Below are positions 22,829 to 31,787 of a stretch of 64,000 nucleotides of DNA, one piece after another. Source of the stretch: Galbitalea sp036271795 (GTDB taxonomy: Bacteria; Actinomycetota; Actinomycetes; Actinomycetales; Microbacteriaceae). Positions within the stretch are counted from its first letter, which is position 1; each line of letters starts with the position of its first letter. The position numbers were made by a program, and so were the translations under genes. The notes under the pieces were generated by a model. That model did not search any database, was not told where the DNA came from, and saw only the letters and a program-made list of their open reading frames with translations. The stretch spans positions 1 to 64,000 of the forward strand of contig DATAZY010000096.1 in assembly GCA_036271795.1 (NCBI GenBank), in the 5' to 3' direction.

Positions 22829-24913
22829 ATGGCGTCACACACACGAACACGCGGGATTATCTCGCAACGGCGAGCGCGGATGCGGGTGGCTGGCTGGATC
22901 ACCGCCGTCGCGCTGGGATTGGCCGGATCGCTTGCTCCTGCGCTAATCGCGGTGGCGCCTGCGGGAGCCACCCCAACATCGGGAACGATCTACGTTCCCA
23001 ATACCGGAACCAATCCCAATGAGGACGCGAGCTATCCACGTGTCATCCGACTTGCCAACAGCGGGTCGGCGAATGGCACGCTTTTGGCGACCTTTTCACA
23101 TTCCGGAGTTGGAACGACTCCGGCGAACTTCCCGATTTATAAGTCGACCAACGGTGGAGCGACCTGGTCATCGAGCCCGATCGGGACGGTAAGCGACACC
23201 GTGCACGGTTGGGATCTTGATGGCCCGACGCTATACGAACTTCCGCAGGCCGAGGGCTCGCTCGCGGCAGGAACACTGCTCGCAGCGGGAACTGCGTGGC
23301 AGCGTAACAACTTTACGCAGCAGGCAATCGAGGTTTTCGTCAGCACTGACCACGGCGTGACCTGGAGCTACCGCAGCTCGTGCACCTCCGAGTCGGGACA
23401 GGCGAACACCGAGGGCCATGGCATCTGGGAGCCGGACTTCAACATCGACTCCAGCGGCAACCTCAACTGTTACTTCTCAGATGAACGACCGTCGTCGAAC
23501 GGTTACAACCAGGTGCTCGCGCACGTCACATCCACCGACGGTGGCGCCACCTGGGGTAGCGAGGTCTATGACGTTGCCGTACAGGACGGCGTGCAGCGCC
23601 CGGGAATGACGGACGTTGTGAAGCTGCCAAACGGCACATACGGAATGACGTATGAGGACTGCAAGGCTGGATTTGATCCCGACCAGGCGTGTGACGTCTA
23701 CTTCAAGACGTCCGCCGACGGCGACTCGTGGTCTCCGGTCTCGGGGTTGGGAACGCTCGTTCAAACGAGCGACGGCCGTCACTTCCTGCATACGCCACAA
23801 CTGGCCTGGTCACCGGCTGGCGGTGCGAATGGCACGCTCATTGTCTCCGGGCAACGAGTCGTGACCGGAGCCGACGGCTCGCTCTCGGTGATGGCGGAGT
23901 CTGGCCAGGTGCTCATGACGAACACCAACCTCGGAACCGGAAACTGGGTCGAGATGAGGGCACCCGTTGTCGTTAACCCGACCGGCGGCTACGACAGTGG
24001 CGAGACCAGTTGCCCCGGATACAGCTCGCCCATCCTTCCGTCAATCGACGGCAACAGCGTTCTGGAGCTTGCAGGTACGCACATCAGTAATGGCAAGTGC
24101 GAGGTCTCGTTCGGCAGCGATGTCATTACGGGCCCGACGGGTGAGATTACCGGCCCAGGTACGTCCGGCAAGTGCATCGACGTCAACACGAACACCGACG
24201 TCAACGCCAATACGGTTCAGCTGTACACGTGCAGCGGTGTGCCCGGCCAGCAGTGGTCGGTCATGTCGGACGGCACGATTCGCGCCTTCAGCAAGTGCCT
24301 CGACATCGACGGCAACGGAACCGCGAACTCGACGAAAGTGGAGCTGTGGGACTGTGACGGCGCGGGCGGCCAAGAGTGGCGCGAGCAATCGAATGGTTCG
24401 CTGCTGAATCCGCAATCGGGTCGCTGCCTGGATGATCCTGCGGGCGTCACAACCAACGGTACGACGCTGCAGATCTACGACTGCAACGGGCTATCAACCC
24501 AGCAGTGGGCGCTCGCCGGCGCACCGGTCAGCGCGATCTTTGGACCGGGCACAACCGGGGAATGCGTCGACGTCAATCACAACACCAACGTCAACGGCAA
24601 CACCGTCCAGCTTTGGACGTGCAACGGAGTGCAGGGACAGCAGTGGTCGATCACGCCGGACGGCACGATTCGCGCGTTCGGGAAGTGCCTCGATATCGAC
24701 GGCAATGGGACCGCAAACTCGACCCAGGTCGAGCTGTGGACCTGTGACGGCGCCGGAGGCCAGCAATGGGTTCCCCAGACCAACGGGTCGTTGCTGAATC
24801 CACAGTCCGGGCGCTGCCTTGACGATCCGGCTGGTGTGACCACGCCGGGGACGACCCTGCAGATTTATGACTGCAACGGCCTGTGGACGCAGCAGTGGAA
24901 TGTAGCCGCCTAG
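22829..24913 (+). CDS. Secreted GH93-like exo-arabinanase / sialidase-fold enzyme with two ricin-type lectin domains
   Basis: A 694-residue exported enzyme. ATG 22829 (GGAGG upstream) begins an Arg-rich, hydrophobic signal peptide ending near AGATP (about residue 52). Residues 55-430 form a beta-propeller with Asp-box-like repeats (STNGGATW, STDHGVTW, STDGGATW); WEPDFNID, SDERPSSNGYNQ and QRPGMTDVVKLPNG are features I associate with GH93 exo-alpha-1,5-arabinanases, which share the fold of sialidases. Residues about 440-560 and 570-692 are two near-identical ricin B-type lectin domains with paired QW motifs (GQQWSV; TQQWAL). Two LacI operators lie just upstream. Sialidase (GH33) is the alternative call. 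Confidence 0.8.
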   Translation: MASHTRTRGIISQRRARMRVAGWITAVALGLAGSLAPALIAVAPAGATPTSGTIYVPNTGTNPNEDASYPRVIRLANSGSANGTLLATFSHSGVGTTPANFPIYKSTNGGATWSSSPIGTVSDTVHGWDLDGPTLYELPQAEGSLAAGTLLAAGTAWQRNNFTQQAIEVFVSTDHGVTWSYRSSCTSESGQANTEGHGIWEPDFNIDSSGNLNCYFSDERPSSNGYNQVLAHVTSTDGGATWGSEVYDVAVQDGVQRPGMTDVVKLPNGTYGMTYEDCKAGFDPDQACDVYFKTSADGDSWSPVSGLGTLVQTSDGRHFLHTPQLAWSPAGGANGTLIVSGQRVVTGADGSLSVMAESGQVLMTNTNLGTGNWVEMRAPVVVNPTGGYDSGETSCPGYSSPILPSIDGNSVLELAGTHISNGKCEVSFGSDVITGPTGEITGPGTSGKCIDVNTNTDVNANTVQLYTCSGVPGQQWSVMSDGTIRAFSKCLDIDGNGTANSTKVELWDCDGAGGQEWREQSNGSLLNPQSGRCLDDPAGVTTNGTTLQIYDCNGLSTQQWALAGAPVSAIFGPGTTGECVDVNHNTNVNGNTVQLWTCNGVQGQQWSITPDGTIRAFGKCLDIDGNGTANSTQVELWTCDGAGGQQWVPQTNGSLLNPQSGRCLDDPAGVTTPGTTLQIYDCNGLWTQQWNVAA
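24150..24905 (+). repeat. Internal tandem repeat encoding the two lectin domains
   Basis: The DNA at about 24160-24530 and 24545-24905 is duplicated in register (for example GACGGCACGATTCGCGC and CTCGACATCGACGG-type blocks recur), giving two ricin-type domains with the same order of cysteines and QW motifs. This implies a fairly recent domain duplication inside the glycosidase gene. Confidence 0.75.
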
Positions 24914-24923
24914 ATTGATCGAC

Positions 24924-24964
24924 TGAAGTGGGCGGACGGCCACTGGGCCGTTCCGCTCGCTTCA
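24924..24964. terminator. Bidirectional hairpin terminator
   Basis: TGAAG, then GCGGACGGCC-ACTG-GGCCG-T-TCCGC, then CTTCA form a long stem with one bulged T. It sits 10 bp after the glycosidase stop and faces the converging LacI gene, so it can end both transcripts. Confidence 0.65.
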
Positions 24965-25013
24965 TCCAGTAGTGAATAACGAACCAACGGCCGCGCTTCG
25001 GCTTTGACCATCG

Positions 25014-26033
25014 CTATCTAGCAAGTGAACTCTCCCGCACGATCAGCTCGTGCCCGGCCCAGAGTTCGGCCGGCGCTTCATCCGTGTCGCTGGCCAGGCG
25101 CGCGAGCAGCCGCTCGACGGCAAGTCGCGCGATCGCTGGCTTGTCCGGGGAAACGGTAGTGAGAGACGGCGTGTGGTATTTACCGGCCTCGATGTTGTCG
25201 AAGCCGACGACGGCGATGTCTTCTGGAACGCGAAGGCCGGCGGCCAGGATCGAACGGATTGCGCCGATCGCTAACAGGTCGTTGTAGCAGAAGATCGCAT
25301 CGGGAGGACCATCGGGGTGTGCCAGGAGCAGCTCGATCGCCTCCGCTCCATCGGAGAAGTGAAAACGGTGGGTCGGGATGACCAGCGACTGATCCACCGG
25401 TCGGCCGGCGTCCTCGTGGGCGAGCTCGTACCCGCGAGTACGCAGTTGCGCGGTTTCGCCGGTCTCGTATGGCTGGTCACCGATGGCTGCGATCCGGGTT
25501 CGCCCCGAGCCGATCAGGTGCGAGGTCGCGACGCGGGCCGCAGACACGTTGTCGATGGTGACGTGGTCGTAGTCGCTGTCGGCGATGCGTTCGCCCAGAA
25601 GGACGAGCGGGCTCGTCGCGTCGCGTTGGGAGAGGTCAGCCTGAGACAAGGCAAGCGGGCTCAGGATTACTCCGTCGAACATCGCCGCGCTGCCATCGCG
25701 CATAATGAGTTCGCGCTCGCGGTCGGGTTCGCCGTCCGTCTGGTCGACGACGACCGTGTAGCCGTACTCGCGGGCCGTTGTGACAACGGCCCGCGCGAGT
25801 TCGGCAAAATACGGGACATCGAGTTCAGGGACAACGAGAGCGATCAGGCCGCTGCGACCGTGTTTGAGGTTGCGGGCCATTACGTTCGGGCGGTATCCGA
25901 GTTCGGCTACTGCGACTTCGACCCGCTCGCGCTTCTGATCAGACACCGGGGCGTAGCCGTTGACGACGTTGGAGACGGTACGGATGGAAACACCGGCACG
26001 TTCGGCAACGTCACGCAATCGGGCCGCGACCAC
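25014..26033 (-). CDS. LacI-family regulator of the polysaccharide locus
   Basis: A 339-residue LacI/GalR protein. The N-terminal helix-turn-helix is RLRDVAERAGVSIRTVSNVVNG with hinge helix ELGYRPNVMARNLKHGRSG; the rest is a periplasmic-binding-protein-like sugar domain (IALVVPELDVPYFAELARAV; VVGFDNIEAGKYHTPSLTTV). The GTG at 26033 has GGGAGG six bases upstream. It is the last gene of the importer/GH2 operon and probably binds the four TTGCAACGTTGCAA-type sites at both ends of the locus, releasing them in the presence of the imported sugar. Its own operon carries such sites, so it should be autoregulated. Confidence 0.9.
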   Translation of the reverse strand: MVAARLRDVAERAGVSIRTVSNVVNGYAPVSDQKRERVEVAVAELGYRPNVMARNLKHGRSGLIALVVPELDVPYFAELARAVVTTAREYGYTVVVDQTDGEPDRERELIMRDGSAAMFDGVILSPLALSQADLSQRDATSPLVLLGERIADSDYDHVTIDNVSAARVATSHLIGSGRTRIAAIGDQPYETGETAQLRTRGYELAHEDAGRPVDQSLVIPTHRFHFSDGAEAIELLLAHPDGPPDAIFCYNDLLAIGAIRSILAAGLRVPEDIAVVGFDNIEAGKYHTPSLTTVSPDKPAIARLAVERLLARLASDTDEAPAELWAGHELIVRESSLAR

Positions 26034-26091
26034 TGGCTACCTCCCGTACGTCACTGCACTTGGGTATTTCAACGATGCAGAGCCTATCAAC

Positions 26092-28149
26092 TCACGGCCG
26101 GACGACATCCACCGCGGTGACCGCAATCACCGAACCGTCCACGACGAGCGCAACATGGAGCCGACCTGCGGACGAGCCCTCGGGCAATTGCGCCGCGACC
26201 TGTACGGCGCCGCCGATCCGGTATGGATCCGCCGAGGCGTGGCCGGCGGACACGGCTCGCGTCGTCAGCGCGGTCGAGATGTCGATCTCGGCGAGGGGTG
26301 CCGACCACACCGAAACCAGGGCGCCGTTCACAGGAGCTGTGCCGTGGTGCGAGACCCTCACTTCGAAGGTAACGCTCCCATCGGATGCAGCGACGAAGTC
26401 CTTGCCGGGAGACAGTGCGACAACGTTCGGAATGAGAACTGTGTCGGCGTTGGTGTAGGCCGGAACGTTGCCACCGGAGTCCTTGAGTTGCCGGTCTGCG
26501 TCGTAGAGTCCGGCCATCTCGTGTTCGATGTCGTAGAGTTCGGTCCAGACGTAACCGGAGAGACGGTCGTGGCGGCGCAGTTCGAGCGTTTGCCACCGCT
26601 GGTTCCAGCCCCGTTCGACGCTGGTGAAGCCTCCGCCGAACTCGCTGTTGAGGTTGGGCTTATCGTCTGAACTTCGCGGATCGACGGCCACGAGAGGCTT
26701 GTCGACGACGATTCCTGGTCCGATGCCGACGGGAAAACTGTCCTCGCGATCCTCGATCAGCCCACGGACCTTGGACGCCCAGCCGGCCGGTGTGTCGTCA
26801 TAGATGTGCCAGTCGACGATGTCGGTCGACACGTGCGACCATCCGGAGTTGTCGACGGTGGGACGCACACGATCGAGCGACTTGAGCAGGTCGAACGCAC
26901 GGCGAACCGCGGCTTGCTTCTCCGAATCGCCTGCGACATCCCAGTCGAGCCCCCACTCCTCGTTGTACAAGCCCCAGATCACGATGCTCGGGTGGTTGCC
27001 GTCCCGACGAACCATCGGCTCGATCTGTTGCTCGAAACGATCAGCTGCTTCAACTGAGTACCGGCCCGTGCTGGCGGGCTCGGCCCAGACCAACATGCCG
27101 AGCCGGTCGGCATGGTGAAGGAATCGGGGATCCTCGAGCTTGAGGTGCTTGCGGATGACCGTGAATCCGGCGGCGCGCGCCAACTCAATGTCGGTGACGA
27201 ATGCGTCATCCGTGGGTGCGGTGATTCCAGACCGCGGCCAGTAGCCCTGGTCGAGCACCCCACGGACATAGAGCCGTTCGCCGTTGAGCACGAGGGTGTT
27301 CTCGGCGACCCGGATGCTTCGCAGCCCGGTGTACGCCGTGACAGTGTCGGTGCCGTCAGCTGACGTCGCTTGGATTTTGACGTTATAGAGGTGTGGGTCC
27401 CGTGGACTCCACAGTCGGGGCTCGCGCACGGGCAACGTCATCGTCACCGGGGATCCGGAGACGGATGTCTCCACGGGTGCCTCACCGTCGACGGTCACTC
27501 GCAGTTGCACCTCGTTTGCCCTCGATCCCACGACCTCGATCCGCGCCTCGATCCCGCCGAGGTCGTCCGTCGGCACTAGGCTCACGCTTGACACAAACGT
27601 GGCGGGCCGAGCCTCGAGCCACACCGACTGCCAGATGCCGCTGCTGGGGGTGAACGAGCAGTTGTCGTAGTCGTCGCGAGGGATGCTGCGCTGCTTGCCG
27701 TGCGCGATGTACCGCTTGTCGATCGGCGCCCACACGCGCACGAGAACAGTTGCCGTCGTCGACCCCGCCAGCGCATCCGTGATATCGAGCTCGAACGGCG
27801 TGTAACCGCCCACATGTTCGCCGACTTCCGTTCCGCCAACCCACACGGTAGCGGCGTGATGCACCGCCCCGAAGTGCAAGACGATTCGTTGGTTCTGCCA
27901 ATCCGAGGGAACCGCGATCACGCGTCGATACCAACCCCACGCGAGCCACTGCGCGCCAATCCAGGAGCTCTGCGTCTCCCAGGCAAACGGCACCACGATT
28001 CGGTCATCCCACTCCGGAAGCGCGGCGAGGTGAGCCGCCTCCTCCCGGCCGTCGGGGTCCGCGCGGAATTCCCACTCGCCGTTGAGGCTCAGCCAGGAGT
28101 GTGAGCGGTCAAAGTGAGGCCTGGGATATTCGGGACGAACGGACGACAT
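26092..28149 (-). CDS. Glycoside hydrolase family 2 enzyme, cytoplasmic
   Basis: A 685-residue GH2 protein with the usual order: jelly-roll sugar-binding domain (about 1-180, LNGEWEFRADP; HFGAVHHAATVWVGG), immunoglobulin-like domain (about 185-280), then a TIM barrel (RGVLDQGYWPRSG onwards). The acid/base glutamate is in WGLYNEEWG and the nucleophile candidate in NSEFGGG. There is no signal peptide, so it acts on sugars after import. It lies in an operon with an ABC importer, 48 bp after the second permease. The specificity (beta-galactoside, beta-glucuronide, arabinoside) cannot be fixed; the GH93-like partner makes an arabinose-containing oligosaccharide attractive. Confidence 0.85.
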   Translation of the reverse strand: MSSVRPEYPRPHFDRSHSWLSLNGEWEFRADPDGREEAAHLAALPEWDDRIVVPFAWETQSSWIGAQWLAWGWYRRVIAVPSDWQNQRIVLHFGAVHHAATVWVGGTEVGEHVGGYTPFELDITDALAGSTTATVLVRVWAPIDKRYIAHGKQRSIPRDDYDNCSFTPSSGIWQSVWLEARPATFVSSVSLVPTDDLGGIEARIEVVGSRANEVQLRVTVDGEAPVETSVSGSPVTMTLPVREPRLWSPRDPHLYNVKIQATSADGTDTVTAYTGLRSIRVAENTLVLNGERLYVRGVLDQGYWPRSGITAPTDDAFVTDIELARAAGFTVIRKHLKLEDPRFLHHADRLGMLVWAEPASTGRYSVEAADRFEQQIEPMVRRDGNHPSIVIWGLYNEEWGLDWDVAGDSEKQAAVRRAFDLLKSLDRVRPTVDNSGWSHVSTDIVDWHIYDDTPAGWASKVRGLIEDREDSFPVGIGPGIVVDKPLVAVDPRSSDDKPNLNSEFGGGFTSVERGWNQRWQTLELRRHDRLSGYVWTELYDIEHEMAGLYDADRQLKDSGGNVPAYTNADTVLIPNVVALSPGKDFVAASDGSVTFEVRVSHHGTAPVNGALVSVWSAPLAEIDISTALTTRAVSAGHASADPYRIGGAVQVAAQLPEGSSAGRLHVALVVDGSVIAVTAVDVVRP

Positions 28150-28197
28150 TCAAACTCCAATGGGTGGTGACGGTTGGTGGTGTGGTTAACGGCCTGG

Positions 28198-29109
28198 TCA
28201 GCCGGTGAGGCTGCCCTGAAGAGCACCGGCGCGGAAGTAACGCTCGAGCAAAAGGAAGAGAACAATGAGCGGCAGTACGGTGACCAGTCCCCCGGTGATG
28301 AGCACAGGTATGAGGTCGGCTTTGGTGCCGGACTCCGCCGCCGCCGACAGCGATGACAGCCCGACCGTAAGCGGGTACAAAGTGCTCTTGCTGAAGATGA
28401 TGAGCGGCAGGAAGTAGTTGTTCCATACGGCCACGATGGTGATAAGGAGAACCGTCACCAGTCCAGGAACGCTCAACGGCATCGCGATTCCGAGGAAAAT
28501 GCGCAACTCGCTCGCACCATCCATCCGGGCCGCTTCGATCAGCTCCTGTGGAACGGACGCCTCGATGTAGGTGCGCATGAGGTAGATGCCGACGACCGAG
28601 ACCGTGCTCGGCAGGATCATCCCCCATATCGAATTGACGAGTCCGACTTTTGCATATACAAGAAACAGAGGCAGCGCGAGCGACGTGATGGGAACCAGCA
28701 GGGTCGCCATCACCACGAAGAACAGCGGGTTCGCGCCACGAAACCTAAATCGAGCAAACCCGTAGCCGGCGAGCGCAGAAAGAATGGTCGCGCCCACCGC
28801 ACCGACCACCGCGTAGAGCAGGGTGTTGCCGAGCCAGCCGATGAAGACGCCAGCGCCGCTGATGTCCTGGCCGAGCCCTGCGATGTTCTGGAACAGACGG
28901 AATGGCCCCGCAAACCAGAAACCGAAGCTGCCGTACACGTTGGCCTGGTTCTTGGTCGCGTTGATGAGAAGCCATACGAGCGGTGCCAGCACGAAGATCG
29001 CGAACAGCACGCACACTACCGTCAGCACGGATGTCGTCCCTCGCCGCAGCCCATAAAGGTGCGCGGGCACCAGGAGGTCTGCCTGCTCGTGCTTCACGGC
29101 GCGGCTCAC
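28198..29109 (-). CDS. ABC sugar transporter permease, MalG/UgpE type
   Basis: A 303-residue inner-membrane permease with six predicted helices. The ATPase-docking EAA loop reads LIEAARMDGASELRIFLGIAMPLSVPGL. An Arg/Lys-bearing N-terminal segment precedes the first helix (VLTVVCVLFAIFVLAPLVWLLI). Start and stop overlap (ATGA) with the upstream permease gene shows coupled translation. It forms the transmembrane pore together with the MalF-type partner and works with the lipoprotein at 30165-31544. No ATPase gene is present in the locus, as is common for actinobacterial carbohydrate importers that share one MsiK-type ATPase. Confidence 0.92.
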   Translation of the reverse strand: MSRAVKHEQADLLVPAHLYGLRRGTTSVLTVVCVLFAIFVLAPLVWLLINATKNQANVYGSFGFWFAGPFRLFQNIAGLGQDISGAGVFIGWLGNTLLYAVVGAVGATILSALAGYGFARFRFRGANPLFFVVMATLLVPITSLALPLFLVYAKVGLVNSIWGMILPSTVSVVGIYLMRTYIEASVPQELIEAARMDGASELRIFLGIAMPLSVPGLVTVLLITIVAVWNNYFLPLIIFSKSTLYPLTVGLSSLSAAAESGTKADLIPVLITGGLVTVLPLIVLFLLLERYFRAGALQGSLTG

Positions 29110-30071
29110 TTGAACTCCCCGTTGCGACGGCGTACCGCGAATCCGGCGACGGAAAGGACTCCGATGATCAGCGCGAGGACAACTGCGGCAGCTGCGCCCA
29201 GGTTGTATTCGCCGCTGCCGACGGCGGTGTTGTAGACGAAGAGCGAGGGTGTGAATCCGAACGAGATCGCTTGCGGCTGGAACGCCGACAGAATGGATGG
29301 CTCAGTGAAGAGTTGTAGCGCGCCGACCGTGTTGAGGAACACGAGCATCACAACCGTCGGCATGACCATCGGCAGTTTGATGCGAAGGATGATCCGCCAT
29401 AGGGATGCGCCTTCGACGATGGCGGCTTCGGTCACTTCGCGTGGGATGGACTTCAGCGAGGTGTACAGGATGGTCATGTTGTACCCGGTGAACTCCCAAA
29501 TGACGATCAGGATGATCGTTGGCAGGATCAACTGGCTCGAAAAGAAGTTCAGTTTGCCGAGGCCGAGCAGTTGTGCGAAAGCAGAGTATGGACCGAATCC
29601 CGGCAGCAGTAGGAACGACCACATGACGGCCGCCACAACACCAGGAACCGCGAACGGGATGAAGAAGATCGTGCGGAAGAACCGGCTAAAGCGGACAATC
29701 CCGGCGTCGAAGATCGCAGCGAAGAAGAATGCGAGAGCAATCGTCAGGGGTACCTGGATCACGCCAAAGAGGAGAACTCGGCCGACCCCGTCCCAGAACT
29801 GCGAAGACTGCATCACGGTCGCGTAGTTCGCACCTCCGGTGAAGGATGTGCCACCGATCAGTTTGGTTGTGTAGAGACTCGTGTAGATGGCGTAGACCGT
29901 CGGCACCAGCATGAACAGCCCGAGCATGAGCATGTGCGGTGCGATGAAAACCGCGCCCGGCCACTGGCGCACCCTGCCCGAGCGGCGCGAAGCGCGGCCT
30001 TGTCCGCCGGATTGCCTGGGGAGTTGGAGGCTGCGGCCGGTCGGCGAAGCCTGCACGAGTTGGTCGGCCAT
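29106..30071 (-). CDS. ABC sugar transporter permease, MalF/UgpA type
   Basis: A 321-residue permease. After an Arg-rich cytoplasmic start come membrane segments such as IAPHMLMLGLFMLVPTVYAIY, and the EAA loop VTEAAIVEGASLWRIILRIKLPMVMPTV. It pairs with the MalG-type permease downstream (4-bp overlap). The distance from the binding-protein gene is 93 bp and contains an 11-bp perfect hairpin, probably used to give much more binding protein than permease. Together with the GH2 gene it implies import of an oligosaccharide that is cut inside the cell. Confidence 0.92.
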   Translation of the reverse strand: MADQLVQASPTGRSLQLPRQSGGQGRASRRSGRVRQWPGAVFIAPHMLMLGLFMLVPTVYAIYTSLYTTKLIGGTSFTGGANYATVMQSSQFWDGVGRVLLFGVIQVPLTIALAFFFAAIFDAGIVRFSRFFRTIFFIPFAVPGVVAAVMWSFLLLPGFGPYSAFAQLLGLGKLNFFSSQLILPTIILIVIWEFTGYNMTILYTSLKSIPREVTEAAIVEGASLWRIILRIKLPMVMPTVVMLVFLNTVGALQLFTEPSILSAFQPQAISFGFTPSLFVYNTAVGSGEYNLGAAAAVVLALIIGVLSVAGFAVRRRNGEFK

Positions 30072-30107
30072 TGGGGTACGTGTCCTTTCGTAGTCACGGG
30101 GTGGGAT

Positions 30108-30135
30108 GCCCCGAGTCCTTGGGTGGACTCGGGGC
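30108..30135 (-). terminator. Intercistronic hairpin between binding protein and permease genes
   Basis: GCCCCGAGTCC (30108-30118), loop TTGGGT, GGACTCGGGGC (30125-30135): a perfect 11-bp stem with no U-tract. Placed after the binding-protein gene it probably stabilises the upstream mRNA or partly terminates transcription. A separate palindrome TTGCTCTAGAGCAA (30148-30161) lies between it and the stop codon. Confidence 0.65.
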
Positions 30136-30164
30136 GTCCTCTGAGTATTGCTCTAGAGCAATTG

Positions 30165-31544
30165 TCAGTTGGTTGTGACCGTGAAGCCCTGTGACTTGGC
30201 GTATGTAACGAGTTGCGCCTGGAAGGCTGTGAACGCTTGCGGCAGCGTCTCGGTGCCCTTCGTTACCCCCGCGAACGTCGAGGTCCACTGGGTCGCCGCG
30301 GCCGTCATGATCGGTGGCCACTGGGGGTCGACCATGTGCTGAGCGGCCTGGGCGAACACCGTGTTCGGTGTCGTCGTGCCGGTGATCTTCAGCGTGCGCG
30401 CCTGGAACGTGGAGTCGTTGAGCAGCGGCACATAGGCGGGGAAAGCGCCCGCAACCGGTCCACTCAGGATCTTCCACGCGTCAGCGGATCCGCCGAACCA
30501 CTTCACAAATTCGGCCGCCTGCTTCGCGTGCTTGGTGCCTGCGACGACCGCCAGCGACGATCCGCCCCAGTTGCCCGAGAGCTGTCCGCCCGACTTGGTT
30601 TGCGGCATCTTCGCGGTGACCCAGTCACCGATCGTGTTCTTGATGCTCAGCTGCATGCCAACGGGTCCCCACGCCGGGCTGAGCCTGGCCGCATTTGCGC
30701 CGCTGTCGAGGTTCGCCCACTGCTGGGGCGAGAAGTCGCCCGCGGTGGTCACCAGCTGCTTGCTGATGAGTCCCTGCCAGTAGTTGGCAAAAGCCATCTC
30801 AGCGGAGCCCGTGAAGTTGATACCGATCTTCGAGCCGCCCGTGTAGGTGAACGGGAAAGCGTTGTACTCCTGCATCAACGCCAGCACATCCTGCGTGCTC
30901 TCCGGGTCAAAGTTCGTCATACCGAGCGCCGAATTCTTCGCGTGCAGAGTTGCCGCATCGGACGCAAAGTCATTCCACGTAGTCGGGACTGTCAGTCCGT
31001 TGTCGCTGAACTCCTTGGCGTTGTAGAACAGGGCAAGCGGGCCGAGGTCAACCGGCATTGCGTACTGCGCCGCGCCCTGTGTCACCTGTGACCAGGCAAC
31101 GGGTGCCTCGTTGCTCTTCGCGCTCGAGACACCGTACTTGGAAAGGTCAACGAGGCTGTGGGTGATCTCGAACGACGGAAGCTCGAAGTATTCGATGGTC
31201 GCCACATCCGGTGTTCCGCTGCCGGCCTTGATCGCGTCGCTGAGCTTGACGTATTCAGCTGTCGATGCTCCGGCGTTTTCCAGCTTGACACAGGTGTCTG
31301 GATGGGTCTTGTTGAACTCGTCGACCGCGAGGTTGTACCCGGCGGGCCAACCCCAGAAGGTCAGGTTGGTCGCACCATGGCCGCAGCCGTGTGCAGCGGC
31401 CTTTGCTGGTGCAGCTCCATTCGTGGAACAGGCGCCGAGAGCAGCGATGGCAACCGCCGCTATCGCTATGGCAAGCAGCTTGCGACTGCTTCGCCTGCGA
31501 GCGCTCACCCTCTCGGTGCCGCCCGCTGTGCTGTGATGTGTCAT
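30165..31544 (-). CDS. ABC transporter sugar-binding lipoprotein
   Basis: A 459-residue extracellular solute-binding protein. The N-terminus is Arg-rich, then a hydrophobic stretch and a lipobox LGAC, so it is anchored as a lipoprotein. The mature part (TNLTFWGWPAGYNLAVDEFNKTHPDTCVKLENAG; YAMPVDLGPLALFYNAKEF; NWGGSSLAVVAGTKHAKQAAEFVKWF) is typical of the large oligosaccharide-binding family. It is the first gene of the minus-strand importer-GH2-LacI operon, with a pair of LacI operators 70-110 bp upstream of its ATG. GATAGGACGGACAA gives a modest ribosome-binding site. Confidence 0.92.
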   Translation of the reverse strand: MTHHSTAGGTERVSARRRSSRKLLAIAIAAVAIAALGACSTNGAAPAKAAAHGCGHGATNLTFWGWPAGYNLAVDEFNKTHPDTCVKLENAGASTAEYVKLSDAIKAGSGTPDVATIEYFELPSFEITHSLVDLSKYGVSSAKSNEAPVAWSQVTQGAAQYAMPVDLGPLALFYNAKEFSDNGLTVPTTWNDFASDAATLHAKNSALGMTNFDPESTQDVLALMQEYNAFPFTYTGGSKIGINFTGSAEMAFANYWQGLISKQLVTTAGDFSPQQWANLDSGANAARLSPAWGPVGMQLSIKNTIGDWVTAKMPQTKSGGQLSGNWGGSSLAVVAGTKHAKQAAEFVKWFGGSADAWKILSGPVAGAFPAYVPLLNDSTFQARTLKITGTTTPNTVFAQAAQHMVDPQWPPIMTAAATQWTSTFAGVTKGTETLPQAFTAFQAQLVTYAKSQGFTVTTN

Positions 31545-31612
31545 TTGTCCGTCCTATCTATCTTCGTTGATCCAGATGGAAACAGGGTTGTCGACGTCTC
31601 CGTCGACGAATT

Positions 31613-31655
31613 TTGCAACGTTGCAGACTGTAGCAAAGAAATTGCATCGTTGCAA
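31613..31655 (-). promoter_or_regulatory. Tandem LacI-type operators upstream of the importer operon
   Basis: TTGCAACGTTGCAG (31613-31626) and TTGCATCGTTGCAA (31642-31655), each one base off a perfect palindrome, with centres 29 bp apart. Core sequence and spacing are the same as at 22761-22804, so one regulator probably controls both transcripts. Confidence 0.82.
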
Positions 31656-31787
31656 AGTAGACAGCGATGGTGTTGCCAAGCGCCGAGCGGATGTAGCACC
31701 GGATTGCGCGGAAGCGAACACGCTCCTCCATGGCCGCGGTGAGAGCGTCGAGATATGACTACTACTCTCGTCACCTGAGCTACGCGC

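Noticed and set aside
24150..24905. A CRISPR-like or satellite repeat
   Set aside because: The repeat is long, in frame and encodes two ricin-type lectin domains; no short spaced repeats exist anywhere in the window.
30148..30161. TTGCTCTAGAGCAA as another LacI operator
   Set aside because: It is a perfect palindrome but its core (CTCTAGAG) differs from the CAACGTTG core and it lies after a stop codon, not in a promoter.
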